Shown: positions 1 to 6,408, counted from the first letter of the stretch. The stretch is 6,408 nucleotides of DNA from Pseudobdellovibrionaceae bacterium (GCA_022843085.1 JALHOI010000193.1:1-6408); one strand, 5' to 3'. Made by a program: numbers and translations. Notes: a model not told the origin generated them from the sequence alone.

Positions 1-157
1 AGCCGGCACTATTATCATGAGCAGTATTGGTTTTGATCTTAGCTCGACTGTAACGGCCGAATTGGGGTGGAACTTCTACGAGGCTGATCTCGATTCACCG
101 ATCGGACCTTACAAAGACAATGATGGTGGAAGTCTTAAAGTGACCGCGAGTTTCTAA
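1..157 (+). CDS. C-terminal end of an outer-membrane beta-barrel protein (5' part outside the window)
   Basis: This is an open frame entering from the left edge (first full codon at base 2) and ending at TAA 155-157, giving 51 residues. The visible part reads as two beta-strands joined by a polar loop: a strand around ELGWNFYEAD, a loop rich in Asp, Pro and Gly, then a final strand, SLKVTASF. The chain ends in Phe, with hydrophobic residues at alternate positions back from it (Phe51, Ala49, Val47, Leu45). This is the classic beta-signal recognised by the BAM complex, so I infer an integral outer-membrane barrel. The specific family cannot be named from so short a piece. It may be related to the barrel gene at the right end of the window, but similarity is only general. 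Its stop lies 36 bp from the stop of the convergent gene that follows, and I see no clear terminator hairpin between them. Confidence 0.75.
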   Translation, partial: AGTIIMSSIGFDLSSTVTAELGWNFYEADLDSPIGPYKDNDGGSLKVTASF

Positions 158-193
158 AAAAATCGGAATGAATCAACTGTTTTTGTTTGCGTC

Positions 194-1714
194 TCATAGC
201 TTCAATCTCAGCATTTGGTCTTCCGGCGCACAGCTTATATCAGTTTCGTTGAGCCAACGAACGCTTTCGCCCAATGCCCCATCGAGGGTTGTTAAATTCT
301 GGGTCTTTGAGTCAGCGTAGTCGCGCACCTCGGGCAAAATCGATTCAAACGCGATGCTCGTGTTGGGATTCTCCGTCTCGACATACCGATTATCGAATTC
401 GCCTGTCAAATCGAGTTCCGTCACTTGCGCTGACATCGTCTTTGCTTCGGTCGCTCGAGGAAAGCTTATGGCTAAACGGGTCGGCAACTGAAACGAAACA
501 AGAGCCTTGTAACCCATTTCGAGACTCGAATCTTGAAGCAGCATTTTGGCATGCAACGGTGCAGAGATATCAAGTCCACCAGGCCCGCATCGCACACTCG
601 GAGGATTCTCTAAACCAAGCACAAACCAAAACGGCGCATCTTTGTCGTAATTCATGAGATCTGGAAAGGCGATAAACTGCTTGAATCGCGACGACATCAG
701 CTCACGGAATCCACTGATCGCCTGTGCGTCAAGCCAATCAGACCAAACACCTGGTGCGAACAAATTCTGCACCAGAGTCTCGGCCGCGCTGACCGGGGCA
801 GTCACGGTAACGTTTTCGATCAGACCTTCAGGAAGAATTAGTTCAGAGCCTTTTTTTACTCTCACAGAAATCGGCCGGTCGATTTCTAAATCAAGTGTCG
901 CACGTAAATGAGACCCAAACTTTGTCGCGCTGTATGAAGTCGGATTCAGACGCAATTTGAAGTTGGCTTGATTCGAGACCTTTAAGCCCTCGCCGCCAAT
1001 GCGCATCGCTTCGGAGAAAAATTTCTGAATTTGAAGTTCAAGTTCAAGCGCAAACGACTCTTCGGCCCAACGTTGCTTCAAAGATGCCCAGGCGTAGTCG
1101 CGAACTAAATCCTCGATGCCAGCCGGCCCCGTACACTTGAGCTGCATCACCGGTTTGGGAAGGTCGACCGGCAAAGCAAGTTGAGAAATGACGACAGCAA
1201 GTGAAGGGTCAGTCAGCAGTTTTACGCGGGTGAAAAAAGCAAGCGATTGACCACTCCATGACAGGCGCGACGCCTTACAATTCGCATCAATTCGAATTCT
1301 CGCTTCAACTCCAGCGACTCGGGTCTTCACAACCGAGTTGATTAAAATCGAGTCGATTGTGACTTCGGGACTTATCAAAGAAGCTTCTGCGATCAGACCG
1401 CTCGCATCGCGATCGAGACGACCCTGAATACGGGTTTTAAACGCTACACCCTTCAACCGAATCTCAAATGGATCACGAATCACGACATCGTCCAGATTTT
1501 GCGAGACATCAAAGCCATTGAGAAAATGTTTTTGCGTGAGACGAATAACCGCATCGTCAATAGCTGAAGATCGCGCCGGAAAACTGATCGCGACAGGAAA
1601 TGAAATTTTATTCGATGCGATTTGTTTTGCCGAAGCGAAGGTCGTGGATGTCGAGATAGCCAAAATCGAAGCCACAATCAAATTAGTCAGCAGATTTTTC
1701 GTTCTTAAGTTCAT
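194..1714 (-). CDS. Secreted, probably periplasmic protein of unknown family (506 aa)
   Basis: I do not recognise a named family. The N-terminus is a clear Sec signal peptide: basic residues (Arg4, Lys6), a hydrophobic core at about 8-21, and an ASA|K cleavage site after Ala29. No lipobox Cys and no later membrane helix are visible, so a soluble periplasmic protein is likely. The mature part is rich in alternating hydrophobic, strand-like segments, with helices around 200-240 and 308-350. It has four cysteines (146, 194, 376, 495), an even number that would allow two disulfides. The layout of an early amphipathic helix followed by long beta-segments, repeated in the second half, loosely suggests a two-domain tubular lipid-binding (TULIP/BPI-like) fold, but this is a guess. 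I chose ATG at 1712-1714 because GGAG lies 9 nt upstream. An in-frame GTG at 1730-1732 would add six polar residues and has no good ribosome site. It is transcribed divergently from the RND-LolA gene, which hints at a shared role. Confidence 0.85.
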   Translation of the reverse strand: MNLRTKNLLTNLIVASILAISTSTTFASAKQIASNKISFPVAISFPARSSAIDDAVIRLTQKHFLNGFDVSQNLDDVVIRDPFEIRLKGVAFKTRIQGRLDRDASGLIAEASLISPEVTIDSILINSVVKTRVAGVEARIRIDANCKASRLSWSGQSLAFFTRVKLLTDPSLAVVISQLALPVDLPKPVMQLKCTGPAGIEDLVRDYAWASLKQRWAEESFALELELQIQKFFSEAMRIGGEGLKVSNQANFKLRLNPTSYSATKFGSHLRATLDLEIDRPISVRVKKGSELILPEGLIENVTVTAPVSAAETLVQNLFAPGVWSDWLDAQAISGFRELMSSRFKQFIAFPDLMNYDKDAPFWFVLGLENPPSVRCGPGGLDISAPLHAKMLLQDSSLEMGYKALVSFQLPTRLAISFPRATEAKTMSAQVTELDLTGEFDNRYVETENPNTSIAFESILPEVRDYADSKTQNLTTLDGALGESVRWLNETDISCAPEDQMLRLKL

Positions 1715-1723
1715 TCGAGTTCG

Positions 1724-1727
1724 CTCC
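1724..1727 (-). promoter_or_regulatory. Ribosome binding site that decides the start of the secreted-protein gene
   Basis: The plus-strand bases CTCC read GGAG on the minus strand, 9 nt before the ATG at 1712-1714. The longer alternative GTG start (1730-1732) lies upstream of this site and so could not use it. This supports the shorter protein, which begins directly with a normal signal peptide. Confidence 0.6.
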
Positions 1728-1790
1728 GACACTGCATCAGTTCAAGGATTGCGGGTTTCGCTACCTCAAATAGATCGGCAGACGAACTGA

Positions 1791-1796
1791 AAGGAG
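1791..1796 (+). promoter_or_regulatory. Ribosome binding site of the RND-LolA fusion gene
   Basis: AAGGAG lies 11 nt before the ATG at 1808-1810. An in-frame GTG at 1796-1798 overlaps the last base of this site, so it is unlikely to be the start. The spacing to the ATG is slightly long but workable. Confidence 0.6.
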
Positions 1797-1807
1797 TGAC
1801 CATTCGA

Positions 1808-4800
1808 ATGAAAAAAGGACGAAGCTTCACATTCCTTACTCGACGTATTCAATTGTGTCTGAATCTCGACACTCGTCGATCGCACCTAAATACTCTTTCA
1901 CTTTTTTCGTTGTGCGTCGCATTCCTATTCACTGGACTCTCGCTGTGGCAGATTACAGAGCTAAAAACTCACTACGCATTGACTGAGTTTCTTGCCGCTA
2001 ACGATTCATCATTAAAAGATGATTCGAATCTACGACAAAGATTTAAACTGGGCGATTCACCCTGGATGTTCGTTGTTGCAGAACGAAACACCGGTTGGTC
2101 GAGCCTCAAAGCGATACAAGACCTGGCTGATGCCACAACCCTCATTTCAGAGACAAAAGGTGTAAAAAGCGTCGCCTCTTTGGGTACTCTTGAAACGATT
2201 GTGCGCGAGCACGGCGAAGTCCGACTGGGTCGACTAACCGACGTTTTAAAAACGAAAGACTGGAAGAAGTTAGTTTCACAAACAGGAATTGTGGCCCCCG
2301 TGCTCGTCTCACAAGATGGCCGCTGGGCGACGATGCTTGTTGAGCTCGCTGAAATGGATTCCAGCGTTCTTCTCGCAACAAAAGAGCGTATCGAATCTCA
2401 ACTTCGAATTCAGTTGGCCGCATCGCAAGTGATGGTGGGAGGCGTATCGATCGCCCAGGCCGAACTTGCCAACGTGCTTTCACACGAAATCACGTGGCTC
2501 GGCGGATTCGGTGGACTCATCGCGACCCTCGCCCTGGTCGTTCTCTTTTCGGGTTTTTCAGCTGTCGTTATTGCGGGTGTCACATGCTTCGCGGCAAACG
2601 CCGTAATTCTTGGCGCCATGGCGTTCTGCGGCCAAAGTCTTGGCGTCTTGTCTCTGAGCCTTCCGATTCTTATCGCAGTGCAAACTCTGTCGCTGACTGT
2701 TCACATTCTATTCGCGTATATCGAGGCTCGCAAAACAATGGCGCGATCTTTAGCGGTTCGCGCTTCGTTTCAAAGACTACTTTTGCCGAATTTTCTTGTT
2801 TCGCTGGCAACAGGTGTGGGTTTTCTGACCTTGGCAAGTTCGAATGTCGTGGCCATGCGCGAGTTCGGAATCACGGTTGCCCTCGCGTCGATTGCACTTT
2901 GGCTGATGACGACGGCGATTACCTACCCCCTTCTTATGTTCATGCCTGAACCCGGCCTGCGTCGACTTGTCGCAGGACGTGCGCGATGGACTCTACAAAT
3001 TATGAAGTATCGAATCGCAGTATTGGCGGCAGTCGGAGCCGCGGTGCTACTCGCTTTCGCAACTGGCCTTCATGTTAACTATTCGCATCGCCTTTTCGAT
3101 GATCTTGCAAAAAATAGCAGTTCAAGTGACGCGGCTTCTATTCTGGACAACAACCTAGGCGGACTTGTACCTGTTGAAATCGAACTCGCTTTAAAGTCTA
3201 GCTCGTGGCTCGAACCTGAGAATCGGGCTCGACTCGATCAAGTTGCCGGCCTGTTAAGAAAAATTCCAACTGTGGGGTCAGTCATCACACCTCTCGATCT
3301 TTTCAATTTCGCCGGCGCTGCGACCAGCGACTCGGCCTCGATTGCAGAAGTCCAAACACTTTTCGAGATGGCGCCAAAGAATCCGATTCGCAACTTCTTA
3401 AGAGACGACGGCCGCAGCGCGAGGCTCAGCATCAGAATGCGCGATGTTCCCAGCCACGAACTTGAAGCGGGAATCGAAGAAATCTCGAGATCAATTGCCA
3501 TGATTTCACCGGCTTCAGAAGCAACTCTGGGGGGCTGGGGATCTTATATTCACCGAATGAATCGAGAACTTTCGCAAAGCCTCATCAATGGTTTTTGGGA
3601 AGCTCTCGCCGTTATATTCTTGCTGCTGCTCGTTGTTTTTCGGTCGTTTCGGTGGGCAGCAGTTTCGCTCGTTCCCAGTGTGCTCCCGCCTCTTTTCTTG
3701 ATCGCGATTGTTTCATTCTTTCGAATTGAAATGAAACCGGGTCTGGCCATTGTTTTCGCGATCGCGCTTGGGTTTGCATTTATAAACACTATCTATCTGA
3801 TGAAACGAATTCGCGACGTCGCATCGCAAACAAAGCAAGGTCGAGTTTCGGCTCGCGTGATAGAGCGCGCCTTTTGGCAAGAAAGCCAATCTTGTCTACT
3901 CTCAAGTTTGACTCTACTTATCGGATTCACCACGCTGTGTTTCTCTGATTTCGGAGTAACCAGGAGTTTTGGAGTAGCGATGGTCTTTTCAATGTTAATA
4001 GGTATCGTAGGCGACCTCGTGCTTCTTCCCGCACTGCTCAGGCAGTTTCCAGATCTTTTGAATCCACGACAGACCATCGAACATCGTGGGCTGGTTCGAG
4101 TTGCGACCACCGGTATTGCAGCACTCGTTTTTGCTTTTGCGCCCGCCGTTGCTGTCGCCGCAAAGACCGAATCGCTGCAGCAGTTTGCGAAGGCTGCTTC
4201 GAAATCTCTTTTTGCTCGCGACGAAAAGGTCGAAGTCGAACTCACGACCGTCGATCCCGACGGTGGAACAGAAACTCGCAAGGTCGAACTGTCGCGTGTC
4301 ACATCAAAACCGGCAGGAAAACCAAACGAAATTCAACAGAAGATTATTGCGCGAATTCTTGAACCGAAAAGTCTGAAAGGAACATCGGTCTTAACCGTGA
4401 CGGATGGCGAAAAACAGACTCGCTGGCTTTATATACCTGCATCGAAACAAGTTCGTCGGGTGATTGGCGGCGACGAAGGTTCACCGATCTTAGGTTCTGA
4501 ACTTTCAACTGAAGATCTAGATTTAAGCCAAGTCGATGGCGCAACCGCAAAAATTGTCTCGCGCGAGGGCGGCATCGTCACGATCGAATCAAAAATCGCA
4601 AACAAAGAAAGCTCGTATTCAAAATGTGTGGCGCGTTTCGACGAGACAACACGTCTCTTAAAGACAGCTGATTGTGCCGATCGAAAAGGGCAGCCGTTCA
4701 AAAGAATTTCGGTTCTTGGCTACCGCCAGCTGAAGGGGGCGATTGCACGACCGACTGAAATGAAAATCGAAAATCTAAAAACCAAGAGATTCACAAAAAT

Positions 4801-4873
4801 CGTTTTTTCAGAGCAACGAATTAACATGGGACTGAAGCCCTCACAGTTCACACCCGAAGCACTGAAAGATTAA
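1808..4873 (+). CDS. RND/MMPL-family transporter fused to a C-terminal LolA-like domain (1021 aa)
   Basis: Residues 1-745 form an RND-type transporter of the COG1033/MMPL kind in two repeats. TM1 is at about 29-50, a periplasmic loop at 51-228, TM2-6 at 229-378, TM7 at 401-421, a second loop at 422-592 and TM8-12 at 595-742. Both loops share the family pattern of a strand, a helix, then GVKSV or TVGSV. The end of TM12, GDLVLLPALL, is typical. The acids usually found in TM4 and TM10 seem to be missing: Ser295-Leu296 and Ile659-Asn660 occupy the positions. After a basic cytoplasmic stretch comes a hydrophobic segment (765-785) that looks like a signal peptide. Residues 786-1021 match the LolA-like lipoprotein-sorting family (PF17131/COG2834), with LKGTSVLTV, RWLYIPASKQVRRV and GSELSTEDL, plus Cys940 and Cys956 as a possible disulfide. 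I infer an inner-membrane machine moving a lipid, lipoprotein or other hydrophobic cargo. The substrate is unknown. ATG 1808 was preferred over GTG 1796 because of the AAGGAG placement. Confidence 0.9.
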   Translation: MKKGRSFTFLTRRIQLCLNLDTRRSHLNTLSLFSLCVAFLFTGLSLWQITELKTHYALTEFLAANDSSLKDDSNLRQRFKLGDSPWMFVVAERNTGWSSLKAIQDLADATTLISETKGVKSVASLGTLETIVREHGEVRLGRLTDVLKTKDWKKLVSQTGIVAPVLVSQDGRWATMLVELAEMDSSVLLATKERIESQLRIQLAASQVMVGGVSIAQAELANVLSHEITWLGGFGGLIATLALVVLFSGFSAVVIAGVTCFAANAVILGAMAFCGQSLGVLSLSLPILIAVQTLSLTVHILFAYIEARKTMARSLAVRASFQRLLLPNFLVSLATGVGFLTLASSNVVAMREFGITVALASIALWLMTTAITYPLLMFMPEPGLRRLVAGRARWTLQIMKYRIAVLAAVGAAVLLAFATGLHVNYSHRLFDDLAKNSSSSDAASILDNNLGGLVPVEIELALKSSSWLEPENRARLDQVAGLLRKIPTVGSVITPLDLFNFAGAATSDSASIAEVQTLFEMAPKNPIRNFLRDDGRSARLSIRMRDVPSHELEAGIEEISRSIAMISPASEATLGGWGSYIHRMNRELSQSLINGFWEALAVIFLLLLVVFRSFRWAAVSLVPSVLPPLFLIAIVSFFRIEMKPGLAIVFAIALGFAFINTIYLMKRIRDVASQTKQGRVSARVIERAFWQESQSCLLSSLTLLIGFTTLCFSDFGVTRSFGVAMVFSMLIGIVGDLVLLPALLRQFPDLLNPRQTIEHRGLVRVATTGIAALVFAFAPAVAVAAKTESLQQFAKAASKSLFARDEKVEVELTTVDPDGGTETRKVELSRVTSKPAGKPNEIQQKIIARILEPKSLKGTSVLTVTDGEKQTRWLYIPASKQVRRVIGGDEGSPILGSELSTEDLDLSQVDGATAKIVSREGGIVTIESKIANKESSYSKCVARFDETTRLLKTADCADRKGQPFKRISVLGYRQLKGAIARPTEMKIENLKTKRFTKIVFSEQRINMGLKPSQFTPEALKD

Positions 4874-4886
4874 GTATAAGTCTGCC

Positions 4887-5555
4887 TCAACGACCTGCGC
4901 GAGGCTCGTGGGGAACAAACAGCTTTTGCCGTTCGACCATCACTGAAAAAATCTTGAGCATATGGTCATGTTCTCGAGAGGCTGTATCGAAACCCTGGCT
5001 TTCGCCCAAGAGTTCAATCGTTTCGTGGATGGCCTCGAGAGTCGAAAGACAATACGCGGCCGGTTGTTTTCGAACTTGAAACTGCGACTCACGTCGAGGT
5101 GAAAAACAGACGCGCGGCAGCCGCCCGAGATTTTGGCTGAGACGCATCGTCTTTCGTGCCGTGGACCACGTGCCGTCGATCACGAAAACCAAGAGGCGTT
5201 TGCCGCCGGGCGCAATCTTCTCAAGCAGATCGAGCGGTGCACTCGTAAGATCGACGGAACCCGCGCCCGGATAAAGTACAACCGGAAAAATGTCGGGTCG
5301 CCCAATGATCTCATTTACTTGCGGATGATCATCAAACTGGTCGCCCTCGATCAGAGTCGACCTTTTTAGAAGAAGGTTCGACATACGGCCCGTTGCAATT
5401 CGACGACGAGACTCAATCTTGTGAATCAACACAACGAACTCGATCTGCGGGTCAAAGGGACGAAGCTGGGCGCAGTAACATCCCTCACCCGGCTGACGGC
5501 ACCGCCAGCAAAATTCTCGGCCTCGAAATTGGGAAAGCTCAATATCTTTGATCAT
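4887..5555 (-). CDS. DTW-domain protein, predicted tRNA-uridine aminocarboxypropyltransferase
   Basis: At 222 residues this is a normal length for the family (E. coli TapT/YfiP and related DTWD proteins). It shows the family motifs in order: a probable metal-binding cluster C-x2-C-x6-C-x-C (Cys16, 19, 26, 28); HKIESRRRIATGR (45-57), corresponding to the usual HPKE...NTGR stretch; YPG (95-97); the signature DGTW (127-130) followed by ARKTM; LPRV (146-149); and RKQPAAYCLSTLEA (162-175). Known members transfer the 3-amino-3-carboxypropyl group from S-adenosylmethionine to a uridine in tRNA (acp3U, position 47 in E. coli) in the cytoplasm. The exact tRNA position here is inferred and paralogues exist, so I give no symbol. 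The start is fixed: an in-frame TAG lies seven codons upstream with no other start codon between. The ribosome site is weak (GAAAG). The stop is 13 bp from the stop of the RND-LolA gene, convergent, with no overlap. Confidence 0.9.
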   Translation of the reverse strand: MIKDIELSQFRGREFCWRCRQPGEGCYCAQLRPFDPQIEFVVLIHKIESRRRIATGRMSNLLLKRSTLIEGDQFDDHPQVNEIIGRPDIFPVVLYPGAGSVDLTSAPLDLLEKIAPGGKRLLVFVIDGTWSTARKTMRLSQNLGRLPRVCFSPRRESQFQVRKQPAAYCLSTLEAIHETIELLGESQGFDTASREHDHMLKIFSVMVERQKLFVPHEPRAGR

Positions 5556-5799
5556 TGGGCGACTTTCAAATGTCTAAATTCGCGAACGAGAAATGCAATC
5601 TGTCTTGGACGTTAGCTATCCCACAATTAAGTCACGACTCGCAAATTTAAAGAAGACTCTGGCACTTGGCAGAGCAACGCCGATGGCCCCCCACGCGTGA
5701 CGTTTCGCAATTCCGGTGAAGTTTTGGCTGCCTTAAATTCGCGAGAGTCTAGGTCCTAGCGAGCTCGTCGACTTGAAACCCGGCGCGAGTCATCCTTTT

Positions 5800-5827
5800 G
5801 ATTACCACCGGTCGCCGCAGGGTGATC
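5800..5827 (+). promoter_or_regulatory. Possible 5'-leader hairpin before the barrel gene
   Basis: GATTACC (5800-5806) can pair with GGTGATC (5821-5827), giving seven base pairs including one G-U. Inside it, CGG (5809-5811) can pair with CCG (5815-5817) around a three-base loop. The structure ends 3 nt before the ribosome binding site GAAGGAG, so it could affect mRNA stability or translation, as leader hairpins do for some outer-membrane protein mRNAs. No T-run follows, so it is not a terminator. The transcription start is unknown, so it may not be in the mRNA at all. Confidence 0.35.
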
Positions 5828-5830
5828 TTT

Positions 5831-5837
5831 GAAGGAG
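5831..5837 (+). promoter_or_regulatory. Strong ribosome binding site of the right-hand barrel gene
   Basis: GAAGGAG lies 8 nt before the ATG at 5846-5848. This is the best ribosome binding site in the window and fits an abundant outer-membrane protein. Confidence 0.7.
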
Positions 5838-5845
5838 TCCAAATT

Positions 5846-6408
5846 ATGAAAAATGCATCGGTCCGTTCACGAGTGTTGGGTTCACTGGCATTGAATCGTC
5901 TGGTGTCTGGGGCCATAGGGCTTTTCACCGCCTTAGTCTTGAATGCGCCGTCTGTTGGAACGTCGGCTGTCAGTGGCGGGGGGTTGAGAATCGGCGCAAG
6001 CATTTTGAAACTCGACACAAAAACCGAAGGTCCGAATTTTACTACCATTGATAATGCGACCACCCTTCTCGATGCCAAAATTGGATACGTGATGTCCAAC
6101 GGGCTTTATATCGGCGCGATTTACAACATGCGCACGGATGAAACCAACGGTTCGAAACAGGAACGAAGTGGGTACGGTGCAACCGTCGGGTACCATGTGA
6201 ACGGTTGGTTTATCGATGGAACATACTTTTTGAACTCGACCTTTAAATTTGCGGGAGGCAGCGAGCTCAGCGGAGGTTCTGGCTTCGGCATCGACTTGGG
6301 CCACAACTTCGACATCGCCACCAACGTCTATCTGGGCGTGCAGCTTTCATACAAATCATTCACCTACACGAAAACTCAGACCACCGATGCAACTAACAAA
6401 ATAACATC
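5846..6408 (+). CDS. Outer-membrane beta-barrel protein, N-terminal 187 residues (3' part outside the window)
   Basis: The frame is open from ATG 5846 to the right edge with no stop. The N-terminus is basic (Lys2, Arg7, Arg9, Arg18), followed by a hydrophobic core at about 19-32 and a possible signal-peptidase site after TSA (Ala41); the n-region is rather long. The mature part reads as successive amphipathic strands separated by short turns and longer polar loops: about 47-56, 74-83, 87-96, 109-117, 121-130, 146-154 and 161-174. They carry many aromatic residues near strand ends and the Gly-x-Tyr style common in small OmpA/OmpW-like barrels. About seven strands are visible, so an eight- to ten-stranded barrel is likely, with the C-terminal beta-signal beyond the edge. 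A precise family and function cannot be assigned. The strong ribosome site and possible leader hairpin suggest substantial expression. It may be distantly related to the barrel fragment at the left edge, which shows a similar GFDL/GIDL strand. Confidence 0.75.
   Translation, partial: MKNASVRSRVLGSLALNRLVSGAIGLFTALVLNAPSVGTSAVSGGGLRIGASILKLDTKTEGPNFTTIDNATTLLDAKIGYVMSNGLYIGAIYNMRTDETNGSKQERSGYGATVGYHVNGWFIDGTYFLNSTFKFAGGSELSGGSGFGIDLGHNFDIATNVYLGVQLSYKSFTYTKTQTTDATNKIT

Larger units (their letters stand above)
1715..1807. promoter_or_regulatory. Divergent intergenic region with an inverted repeat
   Basis: These 93 bp separate two start codons facing away from each other, so the promoters of both the secreted-protein gene and the RND-LolA gene should lie here, unless the promoters sit inside the genes. 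I could not find a convincing -35/-10 pair on either strand. The one visible structure is a perfect 7-bp inverted repeat, TCAGTTC at 1737-1743 and GAACTGA at 1784-1790, with arms 40 bp apart. The right arm overlaps the approach to the ribosome binding site of the RND-LolA gene. It could be a pair of operator half-sites or occur by chance. Confidence 0.4.
5556..5845. other. Non-coding gap between the DTW gene and the right-hand barrel gene
   Basis: These 290 bp lie between two divergent start codons and contain no convincing gene, tRNA or repeat array. They should carry both promoters. I see only small structures: a CTCTG/CAGAG inverted repeat (5657-5661 and 5670-5674), an 11-bp palindrome CTAGGTCCTAG (5749-5759), a TTGAAA at 5773-5778 with only a poor -10 match 17 bp later (TTTTGA at 5796-5801), and the hairpin at 5800-5827 listed separately. 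Confidence 0.5.

Noticed and set aside
155..187. A-run (156-162) and T-rich stretch (around 180-187) between the left barrel fragment and the secreted-protein gene, as a terminator
   Set aside because: The two tracts could pair only as weak A-T pairs and there is no GC-rich stem, so a functional intrinsic terminator cannot be supported.
274..911. Plus-strand open frames opposite the secreted-protein gene
   Set aside because: They lie antisense within a well-supported gene, have no ribosome sites or recognisable protein features, and are rich in Arg and Ser as expected for shadow frames.
4884..4905. GCCTC...GAGGC inverted repeat at the convergent ends of the RND-LolA and DTW genes, as a bidirectional terminator
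   Set aside because: The stem is only 5 bp with a 12-base loop, it lies mostly inside the DTW coding region, and no T-run follows on either strand.
5660..5675. TGGCAC at 5660-5665 as the -24 element of a sigma-54 promoter
   Set aside because: The expected TTGC -12 element is absent at the right spacing (AGAG is there instead), and the nearest GC is one base out of register.
5773..5801. TTGAAA with a 17-bp spacer as a sigma-70 promoter for the right-hand barrel gene
   Set aside because: The -10 hexamer would be TTTTGA, which matches TATAAT at only two positions, so it is not listed as a promoter.
5749..6324. Minus-strand open frames opposite the right-hand barrel gene
   Set aside because: The plus-strand frame has a strong ribosome site, a signal peptide and barrel-like strands. 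The opposite frames overlap each other and show no coherent protein character.

Overview
The window looks like chromosomal DNA from a Gram-negative bacterium with a double membrane. Three of the five genes encode exported or envelope proteins, and two of those look like outer-membrane beta-barrels. GC content appears moderate, by eye near 50%. Protein style and codon use remind me of the Bdellovibrionota, but that is a weak guess: no rRNA or other marker gene is present. I see no mobile element, CRISPR array, tRNA or rRNA.

Layout from left to right: (1) the last 51 codons of an outer-membrane beta-barrel gene (+), with a C-terminal beta-signal ending in Phe. (2) A gene on the minus strand (194-1714) for a 506-residue secreted, probably periplasmic protein of unknown family with four cysteines. 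(3) A 93-bp divergent intergenic region. (4) A large plus-strand gene (1808-4873) encoding an RND/MMPL-type transporter of the COG1033 kind, fused at its C-terminus to a LolA-like 'outer membrane lipoprotein-sorting' domain. (5) Convergent with it, 13 bp away, a minus-strand DTW-domain gene (4887-5555), a predicted tRNA-uridine aminocarboxypropyltransferase. (6) A 290-bp non-coding leader. (7) The first 187 codons of a second outer-membrane beta-barrel gene (+), which runs off the window.

The most interesting part is the divergent pair of genes 2 and 4. In many bacteria a COG1033 RND exporter is encoded beside a separate LolA-like periplasmic protein. Here both are in one 1021-residue chain, and a segment that looks like the LolA partner's old signal peptide sits at the junction as a likely 13th membrane helix. 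The acidic residues expected in TM4 and TM10 of this transporter family also appear to be replaced by Ser/Leu and Ile/Asn, so the protein may not be a conventional proton-driven pump. The divergent periplasmic protein could be its partner in moving a lipid or lipoprotein across the envelope. That link rests only on position and predicted location. The DTW gene is probably an unrelated housekeeping neighbour.
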